Shown: one piece after another, positions 18,759 through 27,842 of the stretch
How positions within the stretch are numbered: the first letter of the stretch is position 1
Layout: each line of letters starts with the position of its first letter
Source of the DNA: Bog-473 sp963728845
GTDB lineage: Bacteria > Actinomycetota > Acidimicrobiia > Acidimicrobiales > RAAP-2
Direction of reading: 5' to 3'
DNA: 64,000 nucleotides
Assembly (NCBI GenBank): GCA_963728845.1
Contig: CAVSLS010000041.1
Location: 62,001 to 126,000, forward strand
The notes under the pieces: generated by a model
Seen by the model: only the letters and a program-made list of their open reading frames with translations
Told to the model about the DNA's origin: nothing
Database searches by the model: none
Made by a program: the position numbers and the translations under genes

Positions 18759-19228
18759 GCACGCTGTACCGGATAGGGCTCATCGGGCAGGCCCGGCATC
18801 GGGTTGGCCCACCAGATCGTCTCCTCCAATCGCGACGCGATCCTCCATCCCTCCCCGGTTCGGACGAGTTGGTCGTGGTAGTTGCCTCCCACGGTGAAGA
18901 GCCAAGGCTTGCCGCCGATGGTCAACCCGTTCGGGTTGAGAAACCCGCATCGCGATCGCCCGCTGTCGCCCATTGGGTCGAGTTCGACGACTCGGTTGAG
19001 AACCAGGTGCTGTGTCCACGTGAACACGGGAAGCACCTCTGCCAACCACGCCTTGATTTCAGCGTAGGTCCCGCTGATCCCGCCCGCGGACCGATAGTCC
19101 AGGTCGGCGTCGGCGGTGAAGACGCTGTCCAGCAGGTCCCACTCTCGTGTGTCGATGGCGGACGCGTACTGAGTGAGGAGGTCGTCGATCTCGACCCGAT
19201 CGCCGAGATAGCCGGTCGATTTCTTCAT
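18755..19228 (-). CDS. SnoaL-like (NTF2-fold) protein
   Basis: Small alpha+beta-barrel protein of 157 aa of the SnoaL_4/NTF2 type. Members include dehydratases, isomerases and ring-hydroxylating-dioxygenase-like subunits. The N-terminal helix reads VEIDDLLTQYASAIDTREWD, followed by SVFTADADLDY, TQHLVLNRVVEL and NYHDQLVRTGEGWRI, all family hallmarks. An Asp in LDY and a His in TQH may form the polar pocket. It overlaps its neighbours on both sides by ATGA (isochorismatase-like upstream, SDR downstream), so it is tightly coupled. Its substrate is presumably a cyclic intermediate of the same pathway; this is inference. Confidence 0.8.
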   Translation of the reverse strand: MKKSTGYLGDRVEIDDLLTQYASAIDTREWDLLDSVFTADADLDYRSAGGISGTYAEIKAWLAEVLPVFTWTQHLVLNRVVELDPMGDSGRSRCGFLNPNGLTIGGKPWLFTVGGNYHDQLVRTGEGWRIASRLEETIWWANPMPGLPDEPYPVQRA

Positions 19229-19877
19229 GAGCGGGTCTCCGTTTCCGTCTTGGCCCAGGCTTCGATCAGCTCATCGGCCACCACGATGGTGGACACGAGG
19301 GAAAGACTGTGTTCGATGACCTGGCGCCCGTAGTCGGCGGGAACGCCTGCCACCGCATCCGCGACCAGCACCACGCGGTACGAACGGTTCACCGCGTCGA
19401 ACACGAGGTTGGGTATGGCGAGGTTGAGCGAGACCCCCATGACGACCAGGCAATCGATGCCTTGATTTCGGAGGAGGGCGTCGAGGGGAGATCCGGTCAG
19501 GGGGCTGAGGCCGTGGAGCCTCGGCAACACGAGGTCCGAGTCGGCCGGACCGAGCGGTGCGACCGGAGCGACCGATGATCGAGCCCGGGCGATTCTCCAA
19601 TCCGAGGCGGCGGGCACTCTCGAACAACCGTGCGTTGTGGTTACGCCCGAAACCTGCGGGTAAGTTCTCGGCCGTGCAATGAATGACCGGTATGTGCCTC
19701 TGGCGAGCTGCCTCAAGGACGGACGCGGCTCGCTCGATGACGCCGGCGGCCCGTACGGCGTCTGCCAGCGCCGGCAACCGCGCCTCTGCACCGACGACGC
19801 CGCTCTGGAGCTCCTGAACGAGCACCGCACTCCGGTCGGGTGTGACGAGATCGGAGAGGGGCGGTGTCGCTGCTCAC
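19225..19877 (-). CDS. Isochorismatase-like cysteine hydrolase (frameshifted)
   Basis: Cysteine-hydrolase fold protein of about 215 aa. The N-terminal part (VLVQELQSGVVG, then RHIPVIHCTAENLPAG) and the C-terminal part (PLTGSPLDALLRNQGID, LVVMGVSLNLAIPNLVFDAV, VVLVADAVAGVP) lie in different frames, joined by an indel near 19570. The usual catalytic GxxTxxCV motif appears as GVSLNLAI, so the nucleophilic Cys is replaced and hydrolase activity is doubtful. A further indel near 19855 is needed to reach the GTG at 19877, so the start is uncertain. Its stop overlaps the SnoaL-like start by four bases. Confidence 0.65.
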
Positions 19878-19953
19878 GGTGCCGCCGGCACGCCCGACGC
19901 GCCATCACAACCCTTCGACGGCGAACACTCCAGCACGTCCGAGCGGACCCTGC

Positions 19954-20692
19954 CTACCGGGTCCACACGATGCGATCGATGATCGACGCCAGCTCTTCAG
20001 GATGCGAGTCGAAGGCCCGATGACCCGCTTCAAGGTCCACCACGGTGGCTCCCCCCATGTTCGCGATCATCGTATCGGCGAGGTCGGGTGGGATGACCTT
20101 GTCCTTCAGGCAGCGAACGAAGTAGCGGGGCACCTTCGACGGAAACCCGGCCCAGCGGAACTCGGCCAACAAAGGAGCGGGTGCCTCCAAGCCCATGCGG
20201 GGACCGTTCTCGACGATCTCCAACGCTGTCTCGATAGGTGCCTCACCGTCTCTCAACCCTCCGAGCGTGTGCCCACGTGCACCGTCGAGCACCTCCTCGT
20301 GGTGGTTGATCGCCAGCTCGCGCAGGTCCTCCCGAAGGTAGTCCACCGGCCGCCTCCCTTCGGCCGGCACCGTGGCGGCGACGAAGATCAGCGAACAGCA
20401 GCCTGACGCTCGGGTGCTCATCGAGGCGAGCGGCCACCCCTGGTATGACATATCCGCCCGAAGAATGCCCGACCAGAACGACGTCCGTCAGGTCCGCCTC
20501 GCCAATGTCGTCACATACGGACGCCACCCAGTCCTCGAGGCTGACCGCTGCCAGGTCTGCCGGCTTATAGCGCCGGCCCGGCAGGTCGACGGCCAGCGAC
20601 GGCGTCTTCAGGTGGGAACGAACCGCGTCCCACATGGTCGAAGTGAACGTGCCGCCATGCACGAGAACGGCCACGGGCCGCTGACCGGTCAA
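19954..20692 (-). CDS. Alpha/beta hydrolase (one frameshift)
   Basis: Serine hydrolase fold of about 245 aa. The oxyanion region is VLVHGGTFTSTMWD near residue 8, the nucleophile elbow is LVGHSSGGYV (GHSSG), and the C-terminal half carries the His in LEAGHRAFDSHPEELA, with Asp candidates in CLKDKVIPPDLAD. The halves join across an indel near 20425. The TTG start at 20692 overlaps the stop of the acyl-CoA ligase gene (TTGA), hence translational coupling. Similar small esterases cleave methyl esters or lactones; hydrolysis of a Baeyer-Villiger product would fit the neighbourhood but is inference. Confidence 0.75.
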
Positions 20693-22305
20693 CGTGCGCT
20701 CGAAATGCGGTCGAGGCTGTCGTAGAGGAGCGGCTCCATGGAGACCAATTCCCACACGGGATCCGGGCATTCGAGGGCCTCGGCCCGGAGCTGGCGCACC
20801 AGGATCTTCGCGGTTGCGGTCGTCGGGAGGGACCCGCCGACGCGTACGAACCGGGGGACCCACTTCGGCCCGAGGTCCGGTTGTCCGGCAAGGAACCGGC
20901 CAAACCCCTTCCCGTCGAACTCGGCGCCAGGTCGCAACTGGATGGCCGCCATCACTTGGTCGCCGACCGAAGGGTCTGGGATTGCGTACACGGCAGCCAT
21001 GACGACGTCGGGATGGCGCTGCAGGATCCTGACGACCGGGGCAGCTGCAAAGTTCTCTCCGTCGACCCGTAACCAGTCGTCGGCCCGGCCGGCGAACCAC
21101 AGAAAGCCGGCGGCATCCTTGTACGCCAGGTCACCCGTCCAGTACCAGCCCTTGCGTAGCTTGCTCTGATCCGCTTCTTCGTTCTCCCAATAACCCTCGA
21201 AGTTGGGCGATCCGTTCGTCGACACGAGTTCACCGATGGCCGCGTCGGCATTGGCCAGGCGACCCGATCCGTCGAACTCTGCAACGGGACACTCCTGGTC
21301 GTTCCCGTCCACCACCCGGATACCGGGCGGAGCCGGGCCTAGAGCGCCATCAGGGGTTTCTGGCGTCCTGGTGATCGCCACTCCTCCTTCTGTCGACCCG
21401 TAATTCTCGGAGACGTCGCAGTCGAAACGTCGTGCAAAACGCTCGACGTCCCCCGGTGCCGCCTCGTTGCCGAACACGGACTTCAATGGGTTGTCGGCGT
21501 CATCGGATTGCTCCGGTGTCGCCAGCACGTACGACAGGGGACGTCCGACATAGTTGAAATAGGTGACGCCGTGCCTGCGCACATCCGACAGAAACCTCGA
21601 GGCGGAGAAGCGCCCGCCCGTGGGCAGCGCCATGGTTGCGCCACCGACGACCGCGGGCGCCCATCCCGCCATGAGCGCGTTGGAGTGGAACAGTGGCATG
21701 GACAGGTAGCAACAACTGTCAGGACCCAACGCGTAGCGCTCAGCGAGCACGGCACCGACAAGAACCATGCGGCCCTGCGTGCACCGGCACGCCTTTGGCT
21801 TCCCGGTTGTGCCAGATGTGAAGATGAGATATCCGAGCGCATCGGGGCCGACGTCCCCGAAGTCTGGCGCGACTGGTTCCGGCCCGTCTGGGACCGGGTC
21901 CGCGTCCACGACCACGACACGCGGGTTGACGGCCGAGGCGACCCCGATGCCTGGACCCAGGTCCAGGCCCTCGACCAAGCCCAGGTACCGTCGGTCAGTG
22001 ACGAGCAGTTGACATCTGGTATGGGCAAGCTCCTCGGCCAACGCCGGGCCGCGATGCGTAGGGTTCCCGCCGACGAACACCGATCCCGAGAGTGCGCACG
22101 CTCCCAGCCACCAGACGTGTTCGGGCACGTTGTCGAGCAGCACGGCGACATGGGGTGGACCGGGCTGGCGCAAACCGGCCCAGAGCCCGGCACGGCGGAC
22201 GGCCTCGTCGACCACCTCGCTCCAGGACCATTCGAGGTCACCGAACCTCAGGCCCGGATTCGTATCGCCGGCCCGTGCCATCCAGGCCTCGGCAATCGAC
22301 CTCAT
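20689..22305 (-). CDS. Acyl-CoA synthetase, FadD17-like
   Basis: AMP-dependent acyl-CoA ligase of 538 aa, activating a carboxylic acid with ATP and CoA. The P-loop-like A3 motif is LIFTSGTTGKPKA near residue 165. Then come PLFHSNALMAGWAP, NYVGRPLSYVLATPE and DDADNPLKSVFGNEAA, which recall actinobacterial FadD17-type ligases of steroid side-chain or long-chain substrates. The motif GWYWTGDLAYKDAAGFLWFAGRADDWL and the C-terminal Lys in TTATAKILVR complete the active site. The ATG at 22305 has GAGGAGG upstream. It is intact and sits mid-operon between an enoyl-CoA hydratase and an alpha/beta hydrolase. Confidence 0.88.
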   Translation of the reverse strand: MRSIAEAWMARAGDTNPGLRFGDLEWSWSEVVDEAVRRAGLWAGLRQPGPPHVAVLLDNVPEHVWWLGACALSGSVFVGGNPTHRGPALAEELAHTRCQLLVTDRRYLGLVEGLDLGPGIGVASAVNPRVVVVDADPVPDGPEPVAPDFGDVGPDALGYLIFTSGTTGKPKACRCTQGRMVLVGAVLAERYALGPDSCCYLSMPLFHSNALMAGWAPAVVGGATMALPTGGRFSASRFLSDVRRHGVTYFNYVGRPLSYVLATPEQSDDADNPLKSVFGNEAAPGDVERFARRFDCDVSENYGSTEGGVAITRTPETPDGALGPAPPGIRVVDGNDQECPVAEFDGSGRLANADAAIGELVSTNGSPNFEGYWENEEADQSKLRKGWYWTGDLAYKDAAGFLWFAGRADDWLRVDGENFAAAPVVRILQRHPDVVMAAVYAIPDPSVGDQVMAAIQLRPGAEFDGKGFGRFLAGQPDLGPKWVPRFVRVGGSLPTTATAKILVRQLRAEALECPDPVWELVSMEPLLYDSLDRISSAR

Positions 22306-22332
22306 CTCACCTCCTCGTCTGCGCGCGGCATG

Positions 22333-23098
22333 TTACGGCGACGTCCTTCCGAGCCGTTCCCGCAGTTCGGCCAGGGCCTGTTCGAACGCTGGACGACCCA
22401 TGGACCAGCGCTGAGGCTCGAGCTCACCCGCGACTGCAGCTTTCGAATCATGGATGGCTGCGGCAGCGTCGAGCGTGCGCTTGACTCTCGCCGTCAACTC
22501 GGCGTCGTGCTCGCCGGCACGTCGGGCGAGGCGTTCAGCCTCTCCACGGAGCTCGTCGCTGCCGAGACAGCGCCAGACAAGGCCTCGACGGGCGGCCTCC
22601 TCGCCGCTGAGCACCTCACCAAAGATGGCTCAGCGCAGCGGCACCCTGCCGCCCCAGGAGCTGACGGAGGCGCCACAGCTGCCCACCACCAGGGTGGATC
22701 CCCACGTCGAGGAACCGGACGTCGAACTTCGAGCGAGGCGTGCAGATGGCGATGTCGCAGGCAAGGGCCAGGTTGATACCAGCCCCGACGGCCGCGCCGT
22801 CAACGGCAGCGACCGTCGGCATGGGCGCTGCCCCGAGCGCGGTGAATGCTCCGTACATGTCCTCGAGCGGAGCCTGCGGAGACAGCAGGTCGTCAATGGA
22901 GCCACCGGCGGAGAACACCGGCGGGGTATTGGTCAGGATCATTGCCCGGTAGCCGGCTTGGACGACGTCCTCGACGCTTGCGTGATGGCGCACACCATGG
23001 CCCAGGACAACGCATTGCGATGGTCCGGATCGTCGAGCACGATCGTGGCGATACCGTCCGGTCGCGTCGACGCGTACGAGCGAGCCCCGATCACTCAC
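22333..23098 (-). CDS. Enoyl-CoA hydratase/isomerase (several frameshifts)
   Basis: Crotonase-fold protein of about 255 aa, adding water to or isomerising an enoyl-CoA. Pieces in order: SDRGSLVRVDAT; DGIATIVLDDPDHRNALSW; then ASVEDVVQAGYRAMILTNTP with PPVFSAGGSIDDL (the CoA-binding loop) and AAVDGAAVGAGINLALACD (oxyanion Gly); then GEEAARRGLVWRCL to the end. They lie in different frames, so indels near 23045, 22995 and 22615 are inferred. The GTG at 23098 has GGGAG upstream; an in-frame TTG at 23161 is an alternative. It is 27 bases upstream of the ligase gene in the same operon. Confidence 0.72.
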
Positions 23099-23192
23099 GG
23101 GAGCTCCCGGCGTCCGGTACGCACGCTCGGCCTCGACCGGCAGCCGCTCATGGTCGTCCAACGTCGGTTTCCCTCCCGACCCGGATCGGCGA

Positions 23193-24074
23193 TCAGACGG
23201 GTCCGGGGTCGAACGGCGGCCGACCCATCTGCTCACGGACCGTGACCACGGGCGGGTTGGTCAGGGTCCTGCGCTGCCAATTCGCGCCGTCGACGACCAG
23301 CATGTGGCCCGAGATGAAGCGAGCGTAAGGCGAGGCGAGGAACGTCGCCGCCCACCCCAGCTCGCGCAGTCGTCCGACTCGCAGCGCCGGCTGGCACAGG
23401 TCCTTGTCCGACGTCCGGTCCAGGTTGCCCCTGATGTCCGCCGTCATGTCCTCGTGAGGGAACAGGCCGGGGACGAGCCCGTTCACCTGGATTCCGTACG
23501 GACCCCATTCCACCGCGAGCGTCTCCACCATCGACTTCACGCCGGCCTTGGCGGCCGCGGAGTGAGCGAACCCCGGGCCACCCGTCCAGGCATAGGACGC
23601 CCCGATGTCCACGATGGAACCCGGCGTGCCTGCGCCGATGTGCCGGCGGGCGAACTCCCGGGAGCAAAAGAACGTCCCGTTGAGCGTGATGTCGACCACG
23701 GTGCGCCATGCGTTGGGCGACATGTCCTCGGCCGGCACCGGGAAGTTGGCGGCTGCGTTGTTCACCAGCACGGCGGGCAGCCCGAAGGCCTGCTCGGCGG
23801 CATCGAAGGCGGCGGCGACCTGATCGGGCTCTCGGATGTCGCAGATCACCGTGGCGACGCTGCCGCCGACCGCGGCGACGGCCTCCGCACCGGCGTCGAG
23901 GTGCTCCTGTTTGCGGCTCGCGATGACGACGGACGCGCCGAGGCGGGCGAACTCGACGGCGATGGCCTTTCCGAGCCCGGTCCCGGCGCCGGTGACGAGC
24001 ACGGGTACCGCGTCGAAGGTCCCGGCCGGGAGAGCGCTCGCTCCCATCGGCGGCGGTTCGGGAAGTCCGGGCAT
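23193..24074 (-). CDS. SDR of the 2,4-dienoyl-CoA reductase type
   Basis: SDR of 293 aa. The cofactor loop is VLVTGAGTGLGKAIA near residue 27, then ASRKQEHLDA, VICDIREPDQV and VLVNNAAANFPVPAEDMSPN. The usual YxxxK is absent. Instead a Tyr in GASYAWTGG is followed 11 residues later by Ser and four further by Lys (HSAAAKAG), the Tyr/Ser/Lys spacing described for mitochondrial 2,4-dienoyl-CoA reductase. The C-terminus has FLASPYARFISGHMLVVDG. This supports reduction of an unsaturated acyl-CoA rather than a simple alcohol. The ATG at 24074 follows AGGGAG. It begins two bases after the stop of the upstream hydratase. Confidence 0.85.
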   Translation of the reverse strand: MPGLPEPPPMGASALPAGTFDAVPVLVTGAGTGLGKAIAVEFARLGASVVIASRKQEHLDAGAEAVAAVGGSVATVICDIREPDQVAAAFDAAEQAFGLPAVLVNNAAANFPVPAEDMSPNAWRTVVDITLNGTFFCSREFARRHIGAGTPGSIVDIGASYAWTGGPGFAHSAAAKAGVKSMVETLAVEWGPYGIQVNGLVPGLFPHEDMTADIRGNLDRTSDKDLCQPALRVGRLRELGWAATFLASPYARFISGHMLVVDGANWQRRTLTNPPVVTVREQMGRPPFDPGPV

Positions 24075-24076
24075 GA

Positions 24077-24857
24077 TCAACTCCCTCGGTAGACCGGGGT
24101 TCGACCCTCGGCTCGGGCGGCGCGCATTTCGGCCATGTCGTCAGATCCGGCGATGAAGGTCTGGGCGATCATCTCCTCGTCCATGGCACCGACGACCTCG
24201 GGCACGGCCAGGTGCCCGAGGATCCGTCGTGCCGGCGCGCACCGTGACGGCCGGAGCCTCCGCGACCTTGTCCGCCATGGCACGCACCTCCTCGTCGAGC
24301 TTCTCCGGCGGTACCACTCTGGACACGATGCCATGCGTGAGAGCTTCGGCGGCGGTCATCACCCTCCCCGTCAGGACCAGGTCCGCCGCGATCCCGTGGC
24401 CGCACATCTGGAATATCCGCGCCACCCCGCCGGTGTCGGGGATCACGCCGTGCCCCACTTCGGGCAGCATGAAGCGCGCTCCTTCTGCGGCCACCCGGAT
24501 GTCGCACAAGAGCGCCCTCTGGAAGGACGCACCGATCGCCCAGCCTTGGAGGGCGACGATGATCGGCGCATCGAGCTCGAAGATGGCGCGGATCCCGCTG
24601 TGTCCCCTGCGCATGAGCTCGTGGTGGGTCAGGCCACTGTCAGCGCCACCGAGCGCACCGACGTCCCTCCCCGACGAGAACGACTTGCCTTCACCCCGCC
24701 AGACGATGGCCCGCACGTCGGGTTGGTTCCGCAGTTCGGCCAGCACGGCGAACAACTGCGCGTCCATGGCGTCGTCGAACGCGTTGTGCTTGTCCGGGTT
24801 GACGTTGGTGATGGTCGCGACCGCACCATCGATTTCGAGCTGCACCGAACCTGCCAC
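24077..24857 (-). CDS. Enoyl-CoA hydratase/isomerase (one frameshift)
   Basis: Crotonase-family protein of about 259 aa, first gene of the minus operon. Features: NVNPDKHNAFDDAMDAQLF, the loop GKSFSSGRDVGALG, ALQGWAIGASFQRALLCDIR (oxyanion hole), LPEVGHGVIPDTGG with the position of catalytic Glu, and TGRVMTAAEALTHGIVS. After APAVTVR an indel near 24235 shifts the frame to ILGHLAVPEVVGAMDEEMIA and the stop at 24077. The GTG at 24857 has only a weak ribosome site. Divergent from the CoA-transferase at 25010, with a shared promoter region between. Confidence 0.8.
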
Positions 24858-24993
24858 GCTGGCGTGCCTCGCTTCCTCTCTGCATCGGAGGTGCCGCGTC
24901 CCTCGCTGCTCCCCGACCGACGTCGTGGCCCCGACGAGACGATGTCACCCCTCCCACCGATCGGCGCCGGCCGGAGGACCCTGCACCAGAACA

Positions 24994-25004
24994 GATATGA
25001 TATC
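24994..25004. promoter_or_regulatory. AT-rich inverted repeat with -10-like TATGAT, divergent promoter
   Basis: GATAT-G-ATATC is an 11-bp inverted repeat in a 65 % GC setting, between the minus hydratase operon and the plus CoA-transferase operon. On the plus strand it contains TATGAT ending eight bases before the GTG at 25010, a spacing expected for a leaderless transcript. Related repeats occur at 51284 and 53592. Confidence 0.5.
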
Positions 25005-25009
25005 CAATC

Positions 25010-26248
25010 GTGATCCAGCTGGCCGCTGAGCCCTCGGACCGGCGCCCGGCCGGGCCTCTCGTCGGCATCCGGGTGTTGGCGCTCGAGCAGATGCAGGCGC
25101 TCCCCTTCGCGACACAGCTCCTGGCGCGGCTCGGCGCCGACGTCGTCAAGGTCGAGTCGCCGGGCGGTGAGCTCGGCCGAGCCTCGCAGCCCTCCATCTC
25201 CGACCCCGAAGGCCGTGGTCTCGGCGCCACCTTCCTCCGCAACAACCTGGGGAAACGGAGCATCTGCATCGACCTCAAGACCGACCGAGGACGGCAGCTG
25301 GTGCTCGACATGGCTCCGCGCTTCGACGTGATCGCCGAGAACTTCCGCGCCGGCACGATGGCCCGGCTCGGGCTGGCCTTCGACGATGTCGTCGCCGTGC
25401 ATCCCACATGTGTCTATGCCTCGGTCTCGGGGTTCGGCAGCGTGACCCCATCGCCATACCGCGACCGCCCGGCGTTCGCCGCCATCGTCGAGGCGATGTC
25501 GGGCATCTACGAGATGAAGCGGGTCGGCGACGAGCCTCCCTTGGCCTCGCCGGTCGGAGCGCTCGGTGACATCAGCGCCTCCCTTTTCGCCGTCGTGGGC
25601 ATCCTGGCTGCGTTACGGGAGCGCGACCATACCGGCCGGGCGCAACACGTCGACGTTGCCATGTTCGATTCGGTGATCGCGATGACGGACATCGTCGCCA
25701 ATTTCTGGTCGATGGGTCTCAAGAACGGCGACACGGGGCCTGTCATCAATCACGGGTTCCGCGCCGGAGACGGCTGGTTCGTCGTGCAGGTCGGACGCGA
25801 ACACCACTTCGAACGTCTGGCCGAGATCGTCGGCCGGCCCGAGTGGGCTTCCGACCCGCGCTTGGCCGACCGGCAGGGCTGGATGGACCATCTGGAGGAG
25901 GTGCTGCGACCTGCGATCGAACAGTGGGCCAGCGACAAGACCCGAGACGAGGCCTGTGAGGCGTTGGGGGCGGCCGGCATCGCCGCCGGTCCGTGCCTGG
26001 TCGACTCGGAGCTCGTGACCGACCCACACGTGGTCGCGCACCACATGCTCGTCGGCATTGCGCGCCCGGACGGCTCGGAGCCGGCGGTGCTGGTTCCGGG
26101 CAACCCGATCCGCATCCACACCGCACCCGGCACGGAGGACACGCGGGTGCCCTGGGTGGGTGAACAGACGGACGAGATCCTCCAAAATGAGCTGGGCCTT
26201 GCCGCGGACGAAGTCGCTGCCCTTCGTACCGACGGCGTCGTTGCATGA
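25010..26248 (+). CDS. CaiB/BaiF family III CoA-transferase
   Basis: Family III CoA-transferase or racemase of 412 aa, intact. Motifs: GIRVLALEQMQALPFATQLL, ARLGADVVKVESPGGELGR, NLGKRSICIDLKTDRGRQLV and DVIAENFRAGTMARLGL. The catalytic Asp is in VGALGDISASLF near residue 184. The C-terminal segment has HPHVVAHHM-like spacing (DPHVVAHHMLV) and GNPIRIHTAPG. The GTG start has no ribosome site but lies eight bases past a -10-like TATGAT, so translation may be leaderless. Its TGA overlaps the ATG of the ligase (ATGA). It could load CoA on the substrate that the next genes process, or racemise an alpha-methyl acyl-CoA. Confidence 0.88.
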   Translation: MIQLAAEPSDRRPAGPLVGIRVLALEQMQALPFATQLLARLGADVVKVESPGGELGRASQPSISDPEGRGLGATFLRNNLGKRSICIDLKTDRGRQLVLDMAPRFDVIAENFRAGTMARLGLAFDDVVAVHPTCVYASVSGFGSVTPSPYRDRPAFAAIVEAMSGIYEMKRVGDEPPLASPVGALGDISASLFAVVGILAALRERDHTGRAQHVDVAMFDSVIAMTDIVANFWSMGLKNGDTGPVINHGFRAGDGWFVVQVGREHHFERLAEIVGRPEWASDPRLADRQGWMDHLEEVLRPAIEQWASDKTRDEACEALGAAGIAAGPCLVDSELVTDPHVVAHHMLVGIARPDGSEPAVLVPGNPIRIHTAPGTEDTRVPWVGEQTDEILQNELGLAADEVAALRTDGVVA

Positions 26249-27829
26249 ACCGCGACGCGACGGAGTCACCAGCTCCTTCGACGATCCCCGAGGCGCTCGA
26301 CCGGGGCGCTGAGCTCTTCGGCGACGAAGAGGCCGTCGTCGACGGCACGACACGTTGGAGCTTCGTCCAGCTCCGTGACGAGGCTCGAACCGTGGCGCGG
26401 GCGCTCATGGCGTCGGGTGTCGAACCGGGCGACCGGGTCGCGCTCTGGTCGCCCAACAGTGCCCGGTGGATCGCCGCGAGCTTCGGCGTGTACCTGGCCG
26501 GCGCCGTCCTCGTTCCGGTGAACACGAGGTTCAAGGGCAGCCGAGGCGGCCCACGTCCTGCGCCGCTCCGGTGCCCGTCTCCTCCTCGGCAGCACCGACG
26601 TGCTGGGGACCGACCTCATCGGCCTCCTCGAGGAGGTCGGGGATCTGCCCGCGTTGACGGCGAAGGTGGTGACGGACGGTCCGGATCGTGCCGACTCGAC
26701 GTCGTGGGACGACTTCGTCCGGCGGGCTGACGCTGCCCCGCCAGGGTCGGCGTCGTGGCCGACGGTGCGGCCGGGAGACCTGGCCGACATCATCTTCACC
26801 TCGGGGACCACGGGTGCACCGAAGGGCGCCATGCTGGCCCACGGCCCGAGCGTCCGCACCTATGTCGCATGGTCCGACTCTGTGGGTCTGCGTCGCGGCG
26901 ACCGGTACCTGTGCGTCTACCCGTTCTCTCACACCGCCGGCTTGAAGTCGGTCGTGCTGGCGTGCCTTCTGCGCGGGGCAACCATCCTTCCGCATGCGGT
27001 GTTCGACCCGGTGACCGTCATGCAACAAGTCGCCGAGGAGAAGGTCACCGTGTTGCCCGGTCCTCCGACCGTGTTCCAGTCCATCCTGGATCACCCCGAC
27101 CGCGACACATTCGATCTCTCGACGGTGAGGCTCTCCGTGACGGGCGCCGCCACCGTGCCCGTGGAGGTCATCCGGCGCATGCGCGACGACCTGCGGATCG
27201 CCACGGTCGTCACCGCCTACGGGCTCACGGAGACCACGGGCACGGTGACCGCATGCCGACATGACGATCCTCCCGAGGTCATTGCCACCACTGTGGGCAA
27301 GCCTCTCGACGGCGTCTCCGTAAAGGTCGTCGACGACGCCGGTCAGGTGCTCGGCGCGGGCGAGCCGGGAGAGATCCTCGTCCGCGGCTTCAACGTCATG
27401 CTCGGCTACTTCGACGATGAGGAGGCGACGGCAGCCGCGATCGACGCAGAGGGTTGGCTGCGGACAGGTGACATCGGCTTCATCGGGTCCGACGGCAACC
27501 TGCGCATCACCGATCGCAAGAAGGACATGTTCATCGTGGGTGGCTTCAATGCCTTCCCCGCCGAAATCGAGGGCATCCTGCTCACCCATCCGGGCGTCAG
27601 CCAGGTCGCGGTGGTCGGCGTTCCCGACCAGCGCCTGGGCGAGGTCGGGAGGGCCTACGTCATCCCTCGCAGCGGCGCGGAGGTGGACGAGCCGTCCATC
27701 ATCGCGTGGTGCCGAGACAACATGGCCAACTACAAGGTCCCGCGTTCGGTGGTCTTCGTCGACGAACTCCCCCTGACGGCCAGCGGCAAGGTGCAGCGAT
27801 TCCGGCTGCGATCAACGGCGCCGGCGTGA
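26245..27829 (+). CDS. Acyl-CoA ligase, FadD3-like (one frameshift)
   Basis: AMP-dependent ligase of about 528 aa. The N-terminal part (IPEALDRGAELFGDEEAVVD, GVEPGDRVALWSPNSARW, VPVNTRFKGS) breaks near 26545 and resumes as AHVLRRSGARLLLGSTDVL. The catalytic core has IIFTSGTTGAPKGAMLAHG, AYGLTETTG, GWLRTGDIGFIG and the C-terminal Lys in PLTASGKVQRFRL. VGGFNAFPAEIEGILL resembles actinobacterial FadD3, which activates the steroid-derived propionate HIP; this specificity is only suggested. The gene overlaps the CoA-transferase by four bases and is followed 13 bases later by the thiolase. Confidence 0.8.
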
Positions 27830-27842
27830 CATCCTGGCCCCG

